The position numbers were made by a program, and so were the translations under genes. Source: Limnoperna fortunei (lineage: Eukaryota; Mollusca; Bivalvia; Mytilida; Modiolidae). From it: DNA of 64,000 nucleotides. Shown piece after piece: positions 13,101 to 25,689 of this stretch. The stretch covers positions 67,070,433 through 67,134,432 of the forward strand of contig OX104112.1 in assembly GCA_944474755.1 (NCBI GenBank), written 5' to 3'. Each line of letters opens with the position of its first letter. The first letter of the stretch is position 1. The notes below the pieces were generated by a model. The model did no database searches, was not told where the DNA came from, and worked only from the letters and a program-made list of their open reading frames with translations.

Positions 13101-16100
13101 CGGAATGAGGATTATTGAATGGACGTCATTTTAGTGGATCCTCTGTAAGGTAAGTCACTATTAAACGTGTATGTTATAGTTTGTGAATGAGAATCTTTTA
13201 TTTCAATCTTTATAATTATTTGAGCTGTCAAATTTTGGGCTTATATCATGCCTTTGATGCCAAAACGTATTAAATTTTTTTAAGATATGTTACCAAAAAA
13301 AAAAAACCAATCGATTTCTGACAGATTTTTTCCATGGATTGTCAGTTTCACTCCTATTGTTTTCAAAAATTTGTATTTTTTATTGTTATTTTTTAACAAC
13401 TGTTCGGTGCCGTGTATTTTAGTTTTCAGTATGGCCACCCCCTCAAAATCTCCAATTTCAGAGATTTTCCTTCATTTTCATTCAGCAATGTTAACAAATG
13501 AATCCGGCGAGGCGAAATTGCTGTATCAACTTTAACTTCAATGACGATAATCAGCAATATCCGCTAGGCAGACATCACGCTGATATTGGGCTATTTACAT
13601 GTGTTCACTTTGGAGCCATGGTGCCAAAATTAAAATTACACATTAATAATTTTCCTTAAAATGTGTTAAATCCTTAGTATCTGTGTTAACTTTTTGCAAC
13701 TTTCAAAATCCCAACGACTACTACAGTATTTATGAGCAATCTATAAAAAAATGTATGTTGGCGAAAGAAAACAAAGTGAACATTATTTGAAATCTCAATC
13801 AATTTTATTATGGCGAGCATCACAGTAGGCGAGCTTTACGGTTATATGCATGTGTGTGTAAAAATGTGATCAATATGCTGCATATGAACAAACCCATTTC
13901 AGATGGTAGCTAAGGTATCCAAAGAAAATAGTAAACAAAACTAATTTTGACATGTTTACTTTTTACGATCTATTTTTAAACAACAAAAGTTTCAGACAAT
14001 TTTTCTCTGAAACGCTGTTAAAGATTGACATTTTGTGACGTCACCAACACAATTAGAGAAAGACGTCACGTCACCAATGGAATTCATATAACTTCATGAA
14101 CCATAAAATATGCGCCTTTATTCATAATAATTTGCGACATACAAAACATCGTTTAATGTCAGATAATACGCCTATATTATCGGTAATTTGTGTTATTTTC
14201 CTTTTATGTTTGTCCACATCAATGATGATCATCCGCCATTAGAATAGTGTACCTAACCAGGAACCTATAAATAGTTATATTAGTCCCAGACCTTACTCAC
14301 GGGGGGGGGGGGGGGGGTGAACTTGGTAATTTTTAGGGTGGGGACTTTTCATAACCAATATTTATATTCAGTAAACTTAAAAGAAGGTCATATTTATATA
14401 CACAAAATGATAACATAGTGAAGAAGAAATCACAATGTCATTATTAGTAAAATAAATATCTTCTTAAACCCATCAACACCATGCAACAAAAACTACGGCT
14501 GTATCGTCTTTTATAGAACAGTCATTAGAACTGAGGAAAGAAGACCCTGGTCAGTCTTAGTTTATTAAACTGTTATAACTTCTATATATATGTTTTATAA
14601 TTTGTCATTGTATCGCCATGACTTGTAGTTTGTGTTGCGTTAATAAAGATTATTATTATTTAAATTACAGTTTATTATACTATAAACATTACCCATATTT
14701 ATACGAGACCAGATTTGTTTTCAATTAAGATTAAAAAGCATATTTTTATATAAGATTGTTTTTAAAACTATACCCAATTTTATATAAATTTTCAAAAAAA
14801 ACCTACCCATATTTTTGGCCCCCCCCCGTTACCTTACTGGCCTTATAGTGATGGTGGAACGATCTGACATTACAGGGATAGTGTACCGTACTTAACATAT
14901 AATACGGATGGTGTAAAGGGATAGTGTACTTTACTCAACATATAATATACGGATGATGTAATGGGATAGTGTACTTTACTCAACATATAATATACGGGTG
15001 GTGTATAGTGATAGTGTACTTTACTCAACATATAATATACGGGTGGTGTATAGTGATAGTGTACTTTACTCAACATATAATATACGGTTTGTGTACAGGG
15101 ATAGTGTAATGTACTCAACATATATTTTGCGGTTGGTGTATAGTGATTGTGTAATGTACTCAACATATAATATACGGTTGGTGTACAGGGATAGTGTACT
15201 TTACTCGACATATAATACACAGATGGTGTATAGTGATAGTGTACTTTACTCAACATATAATATACGGGTGGTGTATAGTGATTGTGTAATGTACTCAACA
15301 TATAATATACGGTTGGTGTACAGGGATAGTGTAATGTACTCAACATATAATATACGTGTGGTGTATAGTGAATGTGTAATGTACTCAACATATAATATAC
15401 GGTTGGTGTATATTGATAGTGTACTGTACTCAACATATAATATACGGGTGGTGTATAGTGATAGATAGTGTACTTTACTTAACACATAATAAACGGATGG
15501 TGTACAGGGATAGTGTACTGTACTCAACATTTAATATACAGATGGTGTATAGTGATTGTGTATTTAATGTACTCAACATATCATATACGTGTGGTGTATA
15601 GTGATAGTGTACTGTACTCAACATATAATATAAGGGTGGTGTATAGTGATAGTCTACTGTACTCAACATATAATATACGTGTGGTGTATAGTGATAGTGT
15701 ACTGTACTCAACATATAATATACGGATGGTGTACATGGATAGTGTATTTAACATATAATATACGGGTGGTGTATAATGATAGTGTACTGTACTTAACATA
15801 AAATATACAGATGCTGTACAGGGATAGTGTACTTTACTCAGCATATAATATACAGATGGTATACAGGGATAGTGTACTTAACATATAAATACGAATGGTG
15901 TACAGGGATAGTGTATTTTACTCAGCATATAATATACGGATGGTATACAGGGATAGTGTACTTAACATATAATATACGGGTGGTGTATAATGATAGTGTA
16001 CTGTACTTAACATAAAATATACAGATGCTGTACAGGGATAGTGTACTTTACTCAACATATAATACACAGATGGTGTACAGGGATAGTGTACTGTACTCAA

Positions 16101-19100
16101 CATATATTATACGGATGGTGTACAGGGATAGTGTGCTTTACTCAACATATAATATACGGATGGTGTATAGTGATAGTGTACTTTACTCAACATATAATAT
16201 ACAGATGGTGTATAGTGATTGTGTAATGTACTCAACATATAATATACGAATGGTGTACAGGGATAGTGTACTTTACTCAACATATAATATACGGATGGTG
16301 TACATGGATAGTGTATTTAACATATAATATACGGGTGGTGTTTAATGATAGTGTACTGTACTTAACATAAAATATACAGATGCTGTACAGGGATAGTGTA
16401 CTTTACTCAGCATATAATATACGGATGGTGTACAGGGATAGTGTACTTTACTCAACATATAATATACGGATGGTGTACATGGATAGTGTATTTAACATAT
16501 AATATACGGGTGGTGTATAATGATAGCGTACTGTACTTAACATAAATATACAGATGCTGTACGGGGATAGTGTACTTTACTCAGCATATAATATACGAAT
16601 GGTATACAGGGATAGTGTACTTTACTCAGAATATAATATACGGATGGTGTACAGGGATAGCGTACTGTACTTAACATAAAATATACAGATGTTGTACAGG
16701 GATAGTGTACTTTACTCAGCATATAATATACGGATGGTGTACAGGGATAGTGTACTTAACTTATAATATACGGGTGGTGTACAGGGATAGTGTACTTTAC
16801 TCAACATATAATACACAGATGGTGTACAGGGATAGTGTACTGTACTCAACATATATTATACGGATGGTGTACAAGGATAGTGTACTTTACTTAACATATA
16901 ATAAACGAATGGTTTACAGGGATAGTGTAATGTACTTAACATAAAATATACGAATGGTGTACAGGGATAGTGTACTTTACTCAACATATAATATACGGAT
17001 GGTGTATAGTGATAGTGTACTTTACTCAACATATAATATACAGATGGTGTATAGTGATTGTGTAATGTACTCAACATATAATATACGAATGGTGTACAGG
17101 GATAGTGTACTTTACTCAACATATAATATACGGATGGTGTACATGGATAGTGTATTTAACATATAATATACGGGTGGTGTATAATGATAGTGTACTGTAC
17201 TTAACATAAAATATACAGATGCTGTACAGGGATAGTGTACTTTACTCAGAATATAATATACGGATGGTGTACATGGATAGTGTATTTAACATATAATATA
17301 CCGGTGGTGTATAATGATTATGTACTGTACTTAACATAAAATATAGAGATGCTGTACAGGGATAGTGTACTTTACTCAGCATATAATATACGGATGGTGT
17401 ACAGGGATAGTGTACTTTACTCAACATATAATATACTGATGGTGTACATGGATAGTGTATTTAACATATAATATACGGGTGGCGTACAGGGATAGTGTAC
17501 TTTACTCAGCATATAATATACGGATGGTGTACAGGGATAGTGTACTTTACTTAACACATAATAAACGGATGGTGTACAGGGATAGTGTACTGTACTCAAC
17601 ATATAATATACAGATGGTGTATAGTGATTGTGTAATGTACTCAACATATAATATACGGTTGGTGTACAGGGATAGCGTACTTTACTCAACATATAATATA
17701 CAGATGGTGTACACGGATAGTGTATTTAACATATAATATACGGGTGGTGTACAGGGATAGTGTACTTTACTTAACACATAATAAACGGATGGTGTACAGG
17801 GATAGTGTACTTTACTTAACACATAATAAACGGATGGTGTACAGGGATAGTGTACTTTATACGGATGGTGTAGAGGGATAGTGTACTTTACTTAACACAT
17901 AATAAACGGATGCTGTACAGGGATAGTGTACTTTACTCAACATATAATATACGGATGGTGCACACGGATAGTGTATTTAACATATTATATACGGGTGGTG
18001 TACAGGGATAGTGTACTTTATACGGATGGTGTACAGGGATAGTGTAATTTACTTAACACATAATAAACGGATGGTGTACAGGGATAGTGTACTTTACTTA
18101 ACACATAATAAACGGATGGTGTACAGGGATAGTGTACTGTACTCAACATATGATATACAGATGGTGTATAGTGATTGTGTTATGTACTCAATATATAATA
18201 TACGGGTGGTGTATAATGATAGTGTACTGTACTTAACATAAAATATACAGATGCTGTACAGGGATAGTGTACTTTACTTAACACATAATAAACGGATGGT
18301 GTACAGGGATAGTGTACTTTACTCAACATATAATATACGGATGGTGTACAGAGATAGTGTACTGTACTCAACATATAATATAAGGATGGTGTACAGAGAT
18401 AGTGTACTGTAGTCGACATGTAATATAAGGATGGTGTACAGAGATAGTGTACTGTAGTCGACATATACGGTTGGTGTATTGTGATAGTGTACTGAAATGA
18501 CAATTAAGGAGGATGTTCTGTTTTGACATTACAAGAACAGTGAAGTAAACTGACATTATACATGTATGGATGGTGTACTGAACTGATATTATATTGCTGA
18601 TGTCATGAACTGACATTACAAGGATATAATTATAACAGATACATGTATGCTTTTGTTGTAGATAAACAACCTATAAACACATATACACAGTATATACATA
18701 GATGTGACAACTGGAACGTTCAGAGCACGAAAAGATTAATTGCTTGCTTGCTTGCTTGCTTGCTTGATTGATTGATTGGTGATATGTTCTATTTGATAGA
18801 TTTACATGAAGTGTTTTGTTTGTTCATGAGTTGTAATCACTTTCAAAAATAATACTGGTCATTCAGAAAAAGAATAAATGATCCAATAATGTAAACAGGA
18901 AATATGACTTGTTTGTGATTAGACGGTTGCAGCTTATGTCTGTATTTCATTCCAGTATTATTTTGTGTAGTACAGTATAAGTAGGATAGCTTCTAGTCCT
19001 TGATGACATTCAAATTACGGTTACCCAGCAAATCATTGACTGTTAATCACAGATGCTAGTTATATGCCAGTTACCGGTTAAATGAGGGTCTCTAACGCTA

Positions 19101-22100
19101 GATGACAGGTATATGAAGGATGACAGTCACTAGCTATAGATGACAGTTAACAAATTTAATTCTAGATTTCAATTACCTGCTTCGCGGTTCCTGCACTTTA
19201 ACAGTTACCAGACTGTTAAATTAGAATCGCCGCTACACACATGTTTAAATAATGACAGTAAGATTACAGTTTGCTTCATGAGACTTGGTCTTAGATGATA
19301 TTTAAATAAAAGATGGACCAGTAGTAAGTATGGTAGGACTTCCAGTTGAAGCCCCAATGGAAAACGCAATGCATAAGAATATCACAAGATACATGGAGCT
19401 CATACGGCTCGCACTTGCCCAATTGGCAATGCATTACGTGTCCACTGTGGGGTTCACCAGTGGCTGCCACCCAGTGCCAAATTCTTTTATTTATGTTCGA
19501 AATAAAGCATTTTTAGTGGGGGGTTTAAATGGAAGTCTTTCCGTTGGTATATATTTTGTATTTCATAAAACTGAAATACATTTATTTATAAATTAATCGT
19601 ACCCAGCATTTGTCCTTAAAGTATTCAAATAGTTCAACGTCCTCTGGTCCGGGATTACGGCTAATGTGAAATTTTTATTCCTACACATTGCTTGGCTCTC
19701 AGTAAAGTTGTTTTTGCTTGCTGTCAACCAGAAACATTTGTAACCAGAAGAATCGTTGTATACCGTGCCGTAGTTACATGACTGGCCAGTTACTGTAAAG
19801 AAATTTGATATCAAGTTAGTGTACCGTGCCGTAGTTACATGACTGGCCAGTTACTGTAAAGAAATTTGATATCAAGTTAGTGTACCGTGCCGTAGTTACA
19901 TGACTGGCCAGTTACTGTAAAGAAATTTGATATCAAGTTAGTGTACCGTGCCGTAGTTACATGACTGGCCAGTTACTGTAAAGAAATTTGATATCAAGTT
20001 AGTGTACCGTGCCGTAGTTACATGACTGGCCAGTTACTGTAAAGAAATTTGATATCAAGTTAGTGTACCGTGCCGTAGTTACATGACTGGCCAGTTACTG
20101 TAAAGAAATTTGATATCAAGTTAGTGTACCGTGCCGTAGTTACATGACTGGCCAGTTACTGTAAAGAAATTTGATATCAAGTTAGTGTACCGTGCCGTAG
20201 TTACATGACTGGCCAGTTACTGTAAAGAAATTTGATATCAAGTTAGTGTACCGTGCCGTAGTTACATGACTGGCCAGTTACTGTAAAGAAATTTGATATC
20301 AAGTTAGTGTACCGTGCCGTAGTTACATGACTGGCCAGTTACTGTAAAGAAATTTGATATCAAGTTAGTGTACCGTGCCGTAGTTACATGACTGGCCAGT
20401 TACTGTAAAGAAATTTGATATCAAGTTAGTGTACCGTGCCGTAGTTACATGACTGGCCAGTTACTGTAAAGAAATTTGATATCAAGTTAGTGTACCGTGC
20501 CGTAGTTACATGACTGGCCAGTTACTGTAAAGAAATTTGATATCAAGTTAGTGTACCGTGCCGTAGTTACATGACTGGCCAGTTACTGTAAAGAAATTTG
20601 ATATCAAGTTAGTGTACCGTGCCGTAGTTACATGACTGGCCAGTTACTGTAAAGAAATTTGATATCAAGTTAGTGTACCGTGCCGTAGTTACATGACTGG
20701 CCAGTTACTGTAAAGAAATTTGATATCAAGTTAGTGTACCGTGCCGTAGTTACATGACTGGCCAGTTACTGTAAAGAAATTTGATATCAGGTTATCATGA
20801 TATTGTATTATAAAATCCCACATTACAAAGATACAATAATTGGTCATAAATACTTCCTTTTAACACGTGCAAATAATGTTAACATTTGCAGAAATATTAA
20901 ACGTCGGCAAATAATGTTAACATCTACGGAAAATAATTTGCAGCATGTGTAGATGATATGAAGGATGATCGCTGGTTATTTCTTTTAGATTTTAGAATTC
21001 CTTTGGATTTATCCAGTACAAAGCATTATATTTATAGGGCGTAGTCCTAGGTCGATATATACAACTTGTTTTGACTAAGAGAAAGGTTGTATTTTTTCAT
21101 ATGTACAAAGCATTATATTTATAGGGCGTAGTCCTAGGTCGATATATACAACTTGTTTTGACTAAGAGAAAGGTTGTATTTTTTCATATGTACAAAGCAT
21201 TATATTTACAGGGCGTAGTCCTAGGTCGATATATACAACTTGTTTTGACTAAGAGAAAGGTTGTATTTTTTCATATGTACAAAGCATTACATTTACAGGG
21301 CGTAGTCCTAGGTCGATATATACAACTTGTTTTGACTAAGAGAAAGGTTGTATTTTTTCATATGTACAAAGCATTATATTTACAGGGCGTAGTCCTAGGT
21401 CGATATATACAACTTGTTTTGACTAAGAGAGAGGTTGCATTTTTTCATATTATTGATTGATAATTTTTAATTAAAACAAATACAAGTTTAAAATAAAATA
21501 AAAAACTTTTCGAATAAATAAGTCCATCTATGCTTATGCTATGGTCAAGAAAGCATATGTAACTATAAAATATGCTGTTAAAAAATGTAAGAATAAATTA
21601 TTTATATATTTATTTATACTCTTCGATTTTGAAATGTGATAAAACTGGAATTTCAGCAGATCAGTATCGAATTAAAAAAAAAGTCGACGCATTAACTCTT
21701 TGAGATGTATGTAAAGTAGAATGGAAACTGGACAAAAAACTATTAAAAAAATTATCAAACGAAAGAAAGAGAAAAGAAACATTAACATTTTCTTTCATTA
21801 GTGTGTGTGGGGAAAGTAAATAATTAACGCGCTGCGAACTGTATCTAATCAAAATAAGGCTATATTAAAAGAAGGTTGCTACATTAATGACTTGACGAGT
21901 TTTTTACGTCCTACACCGACAACTTAATGCCCTTGGTCGGACGGATACATTGATGATTTAATCATGGACTTTTTAAACATGTTATTAAACAATAGGGTAT
22001 TATCGAAAAGAGACTTTGCAATTGGAGCTCCATCCCTTGTCTGCACGTCTGTCTGACGACGGACGTAAAGAAAGAAGATATGATGCATTTTAGCTTAGGC

Positions 22101-23972
22101 TTTAAAAAATCATAGAGGTAACAATAAACCTATTTTAATTATCCCTAATGAAACCACTAAATTGAAATTTATAGTTATATTGCAACAGTCATGAAAAACA
22201 GGCTTGAACTGTTGTTACCACACGATTGTATTTTTGCTAGATATTAGATTCTGCTTGACCACTGTGCAGCGGAATCGTGCAGCGAACAAACAATTCCATA
22301 TTTTTATGTAATTTTAGTACTGTTGCAATTTATCGTGACCCGAAAGTTGTTTCAGACCAATCAAAAAACACACAAAAGTCTATTCATATAATAAAGACGG
22401 ATACTTAGTATTAACATTGACCAGATAATTTTAACAAGGGTAGATTAAGTTAACATGAGCCGCTAATTTATTACACTGATAGATAATGTTAACACATGCA
22501 GATACTATTAACACAAGCCGTTAATGTCGAACACTGTTAGATAATGTTTACACGGGCAGATAACGGTAACATTTGCCGCTTGTACAACATTGATAGATAA
22601 TGTTAACATGCGCCGCTTATGTCTAACAGTTACAGATAATGTTAAATAACTCTGACAGATAATGTTAACATGTGCCGTTAATGTCGAACACTGATTTTTA
22701 TGTTTACATGGGCAGATAATGTTAACATATGCCCGCTTATGTCTGACACTAACAGATAATGTTAATAAGCACGGCCCTGACGGGCAGATAATGTTAACAT
22801 GTGCTTTAATGTTAGCATGGGAAGATGATTTTAAACGAGCAAATAATGTTAAAGTCTTACATTGACAGACAATGTTAACACGGTCATATAATGTGAACGT
22901 GGGTATATAAGGCAGTTAATGTTAACATTTCCGTTTATGTCTCACACTGACAGATAATGTTAACACTGGCAGATAATATAAAAATGTGCAGCTAAGTCCA
23001 TGTTAATTAACACTGGCAGATAATGTTAACACGGGCAAATAATGCTGAAGTGTCGGTTAATGTGTAACATTTACAGTAAATGTTAACACGAGCATATGTT
23101 AATATGTGCCTAAAATGTTAACACGGACAGATAAAGTTAAACATGTGCGTTTATGTCTAACTTTGACAGAATGTAAGCATGGGCATATAATGTTAACACG
23201 GCTAGATAATAATGTTGACATTGTTTATGTCTAACATTGGTAGAAAGTGGTTAAATGGGTAAATAATGTAAACATGTGCAGATGTCTAACATTGACAAAT
23301 AATACCACGGGCAGATGATGTTAACATGGACAGATAATGTTAACACGGGAAGATAATGTTAACATTAGCCGTTTATGTCCAACATTGACAAATTTTCCTA
23401 CCACAGGTCGGGGTTATCCCCGGGTACTCCGGCTTCCTCCCCCAATAAAACCAGATGCCATGATATAGCTAAAAATTGCTGAAAGTCACAATTCAAACAA
23501 ACAACAATATTGACAAATAATAATATAAATAGATTGATAATAAATGCCAACATGCTGAAATAATTTTAACATGAAAATACGATATTTGCATATGAAGGGC
23601 AGACAATGTTAACATTTGCACATAATGTAAACACGGGCAGATAGAAGACTTTCAAAAACACTAAGACAATATGTATCTTCATGTGACACGTTTTACGTAT
23701 GTAAATCAAGACTTAGATTTTCAATTATGTTGACTTTTTTACAAAGATTTCATTATAACTGGTTTCATTTTCAGCTATACCACGGACTATCAAACCCACG
23801 TTATAAAGGTGAAATAGTTCCAACAGATTTTGAAAACGGATTTTCAAATGAATTAGTGCATTAAATGGAAACGAAAAACTTGAAGTCACATTATTAAAAG
23901 TGTCTAAATCTTACCATAGTTGAAAATCAAGCATCTACAAAAAATTACACAAAATACAGAAGACCTTGTCAT
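9721..23972 (-). CDS. C-type lectin type I membrane protein, gene A (4 exons)
   Basis: Spliced model on the minus strand: 23972-23915, 19792-19603, 11469-11255, 10103-9721; 846 coding bases, 281 residues plus TAA. All introns are GT/AG and phases run 1, 2, 1, so the frame closes exactly. Residues 1-19 are a hydrophobic signal peptide (MTRSSVFCVIFCRC...). Residues about 22-149 are one C-type lectin domain with six cysteines in long-form arrangement (GQSC, YKCFW, AMC, GDC, WDEDC, AICQ). The sugar/calcium motif reads EPS rather than EPN or QPD. Then come a Ser/Thr-rich and helical stalk, a membrane helix near 233-252 and a basic Cys-containing tail ending KCPV. The likely role is surface carbohydrate or pathogen recognition; ligand unknown. 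Introns of 4.1, 8.1 and 1.2 kb hold five minisatellite arrays. It is a paralogue of the lectin gene at 30720-33311. Exon 1 is assigned from ATG, hydrophobicity and donor phase only. Confidence 0.8.
10620..10735 (-). mobile_element. Old SINE fragment in lectin gene A intron 3
   Basis: TAGTACCTGGATAAAATCCC, GTTAAGATTGGAGTCGAACA and CCCACAGTGAGACTCAAAC align to the SINE body and head on the minus strand with gaps. Confidence 0.5.
11255..11469 (-). CDS. Gene A exon 3: second half of C-type lectin domain
   Basis: 215 bases, the same length as exon 3 of gene B. It encodes YSEFYIGYKVN, then LSGEVQQWAPWY, EPSGSGDC, TFWDEDC and YYAICQWPDF. These are the second half of the lectin fold with cysteines 4-6 and the WND-like WDEDC. 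The acceptor is TTATTACAG and the donor GTATGT. Confidence 0.87.
11560..12790. repeat. 27-bp minisatellite in lectin gene A intron 2
   Basis: Imperfect units of TGTACTGAACTGACATTACA plus TGGATGG, roughly 45 copies with changes such as TGGAAGG and GATATTAC. It starts about 90 bases above exon 3. Confidence 0.85.
12791..14859. other. Unique-looking spacer between the two intron arrays
   Basis: AT-rich sequence with two TGACGTCA-type sites (14036-14070), an 18-base G run (about 14301) and a C run (14820). GAACCTATAAATAGTTATAT plus TAGTCCCAG at 14261 recurs at 37829, so part is mobile DNA. No coding frame supported. Confidence 0.5.
14860..18620. repeat. 45-bp satellite in lectin gene A intron 2
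   Basis: Units contain GTGTACTTTACTCAACATAT, AATATACGGATGGTGTACAG and GGATA, about 80 units with deletions. The unit is divisible by three and lacks stops in several frames, giving long stop-free runs on both strands (such as repeated VLYSTYNIRMVYRDS). These are not genes. The edges grade into the 27-bp unit (GGATGGTGTACTGAACTG). Confidence 0.88.
18738..18780. repeat. (GCTT)n(GATT)n microsatellite
   Basis: TTGCTTGCTTGCTTGCTTGC followed by TTGATTGATTGATTGG, in lectin gene A intron 2. Confidence 0.9.
19603..19792 (-). CDS. Gene A exon 2: first half of C-type lectin domain
   Basis: 190 bases, the same length as exon 2 of gene B. It encodes GQSCNYGTVYNDSSGYKCFW onward to LNTLRTNAG, with cysteines 1-3 of the lectin fold. 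The acceptor is TTTCTTTACAG and the donor GTACGA. Its first 32 bases and the acceptor are the template of the 61-bp tandem array immediately upstream (higher coordinates). Confidence 0.85.
19761..20790 (-). repeat. 61-bp array duplicating a 3' splice site
   Basis: Seventeen occurrences, apparently without variation, of a 61-base unit. On the minus strand each holds CACTAAC (branch-point-like), TTTCTTTACAG (acceptor) and the first 32 coding bases of exon 2 of lectin gene A. Only the copy at 19792 leads into the whole exon. Joining exon 1 to any other copy gives a stop (CAC TAA) after about a dozen codons. Confidence 0.92.
21017..21455. repeat. 87-bp tandem repeat, five copies
   Basis: Units begin AGGGCGTAGTCCTAGGTCGA at 21036, 21123, 21210, 21297 and 21384, exact period 87, with one or two changes per unit. 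87 is a multiple of three, so a 29-residue frame repeats; no other coding sign. It lies in intron 1 of lectin gene A. Confidence 0.85.
22390..23660. repeat. Degenerate GATAATGTTAACA array in lectin gene A intron 1
   Basis: Dozens of GATAATGTTAACA units alternating with CATGTGCCGTTAATGTC and TAACATTGACA, spacing irregular. Two outliers at 20875 and 20910 show the array once reached beyond the 87-bp repeat. A SINE fragment interrupts it at 23390. Confidence 0.75.
23390..23505 (+). mobile_element. SINE 3' fragment inside the GTTAAC array
   Basis: TTTTCCTACCACAGGTCGGG, CCGGGTACTCCGGCTTCCTC and ATAGCTAAAAATTGCTGAAA match the SINE. 5'-truncated insertion that splits the repeat array in intron 1 flanking sequence of gene A. 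Confidence 0.65.
23915..23972 (-). CDS. Gene A exon 1: signal peptide
   Basis: 58 bases from ATG at 23972. The frame gives 19 residues with a hydrophobic core (VFCVIF) and ends with one base of a split codon before donor GTAAGAT. Phase 1 matches the acceptor of exon 2 and the equivalent exon of gene B (33311-33239). A short exon found by phase and hydrophobicity, so less secure than the others. Confidence 0.65.
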
Positions 23973-24729
23973 CTGATCAAGTATGCTTTAGATCCAACGA
24001 CTAATAATAATTTTCTGATTATGGTATCGATATACTAATATTTAACACTTGACAATATTGGCTTTGGTATAAGTAATTACAAATGATCAATTAAAGCTAA
24101 CAATAATTGAAAAGTGTAGTAATTACGTAAACAAATAGTGCTTGTTGACATTTTAACGTTACAAATGCTCGTTTGTGTACCTTGTTAATTAACACGTGAT
24201 GCTGACTAAATCGGTTTTGACAACAATAAAGCATTAGCCGCACAATTCTCAGATTTTTATTAGTTTAACAATTTTCGGGTTGGAATTATAAAACACCGCG
24301 ACTCGATTATATGTTTAGTAAAATATTTTATTACATGAAAATATTTTTTGCGTGATTTTATATTAGTCTAAATACTAAAACAGATAGGTGTATCTTTGTC
24401 CACTGGACAGCTGTATTCTAAAAATAAACAACTATCGGCCAAGCGGAATCCAATATTAACTTGTTTTAAAATAAAAATAGACCAAAAAGCACAATCTTTT
24501 TAGTAGCTCATCAGAATTGCAGTATTCATCTCAATCATCCAATTAATTTGTCTGTTGCTCATCGGTTTGGTACGATAAAAGAGGATTTGTTGGTTTTACT
24601 TATGTAATATAACAATTACTAACTTTGATATGCGTTCGCCATCGGTATTTCTCAACCTTCATAAATATATATTAACCTCGACTAGCGGCTCGGTGTATAC
24701 ATTTTTTTTCTCGTTGGGAAATCCCGATA

Positions 24730-24858
24730 GCGACCCATATCAATCTAATTAAAATTAAATCTTTCACTTGCTCCCTATTTTTTGCTATGTCGCTACTCAG
24801 CGAAATATATAAAAGTGGGGAGCAAGTGGCGAAAGATTTAATTTTTCTTGCGACCCAT
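24730..24858. mobile_element. Palindromic MITE, copy 2, with 9-bp target duplication
   Basis: Arms start CAATCTAATTAAAATTAAAT and end AAGATTTAATTTTTCTT. GCGACCCAT flanks both sides (24730-24738 and 24850-24858). Duplications of 8-9 bases are typical of hAT- or Mutator-type insertions. Confidence 0.75.
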
Positions 24859-25689
24859 CAAAGTCAAAGTCAGTATAATATTGTCCATTGGCATTTTAAT
24901 TTCTGCGCTTAAGACAGATGATGTTTAGTAAGATAATTAACGTAAGTCGTCAATGAAAATGTTACCTTTACTTCATATGAGACCATTCCTCCGCCATCCT
25001 AAACTTGGTCCTGTATATAATTATAACGACTATACAATTTTCAGCTTGACGCTACTTCCTTACATGAAACAATAACATCTAACTTCACGAGCCATCTGGG
25101 CACACTTCCTAACACGTAACAGTCAGTAATGGCTTACCTTTACTAACATTCTGGGGTCACTTCATCAAACAATAACGTCTTATACTTACGAACCTTCTGG
25201 GCACAATTACATTAGCTTTTCGAAGAATCTACGAGCTCTTCCTTATAAGTAAGGCTCAGCCTAAATGCGATGATTGCACAGGTTATAGTTGATTACGTTA
25301 CTTCAGAGCGCCCTAACAATGCCTCTGCATCCCATTTGTGACTTACAAAAAAAGATTGCAAAACAAATTGACATTTTTGTTGTTATTTAAACATGTTAAA
25401 AGATGAAAAACTTTGGTTTAATTGATATCAAATTTCTTTGGTCAACTTTTAAATTAATTTGAGCGCTATGTTTTCTCGGATAGCTCAGCTTCCCTCTGAA
25501 ATGATTTGTTCATATGGATCACGTGATTTTTTTTTACACAAGCATATAACCGTATAGCTCTTATCTGCGATGCTAGTTTTTTTAACATTGATGATATTCT
25601 GTTTATTCTTACATTTTATTTACCTTGGATGTTGTTTTTGTTATGATTGCCTTTGGTAAAAAACTTTTGTAAAATCTCTTAAATCTCTA
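24859..25689. other. No gene seen
   Basis: AT-rich spacer between a MITE and a dispersed repeat. Phrases such as CTTCCTTACATGAAACAATA and CTTCCTAACACGTAACAGTC suggest an old degenerate repeat. No exon recognised. Confidence 0.35.

Noticed and set aside
14870..18616. Many stop-free Tyr-rich frames of 60-190 codons on both strands
   Set aside because: They arise from a 45-base tandem unit divisible by three, occur on both strands at once and lie in an intron of lectin gene A.
21158..21460. 100-codon frame with 29-residue repeats (RKVVFFHMYKAL)
   Set aside because: It is the 87-base tandem repeat read in one frame; no family resemblance, and it lies in an intron.
22390..23660. Regular short repeats considered as a CRISPR-like array
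   Set aside because: Eukaryotic intron context, irregular unit length, no constant spacer size and no associated genes.
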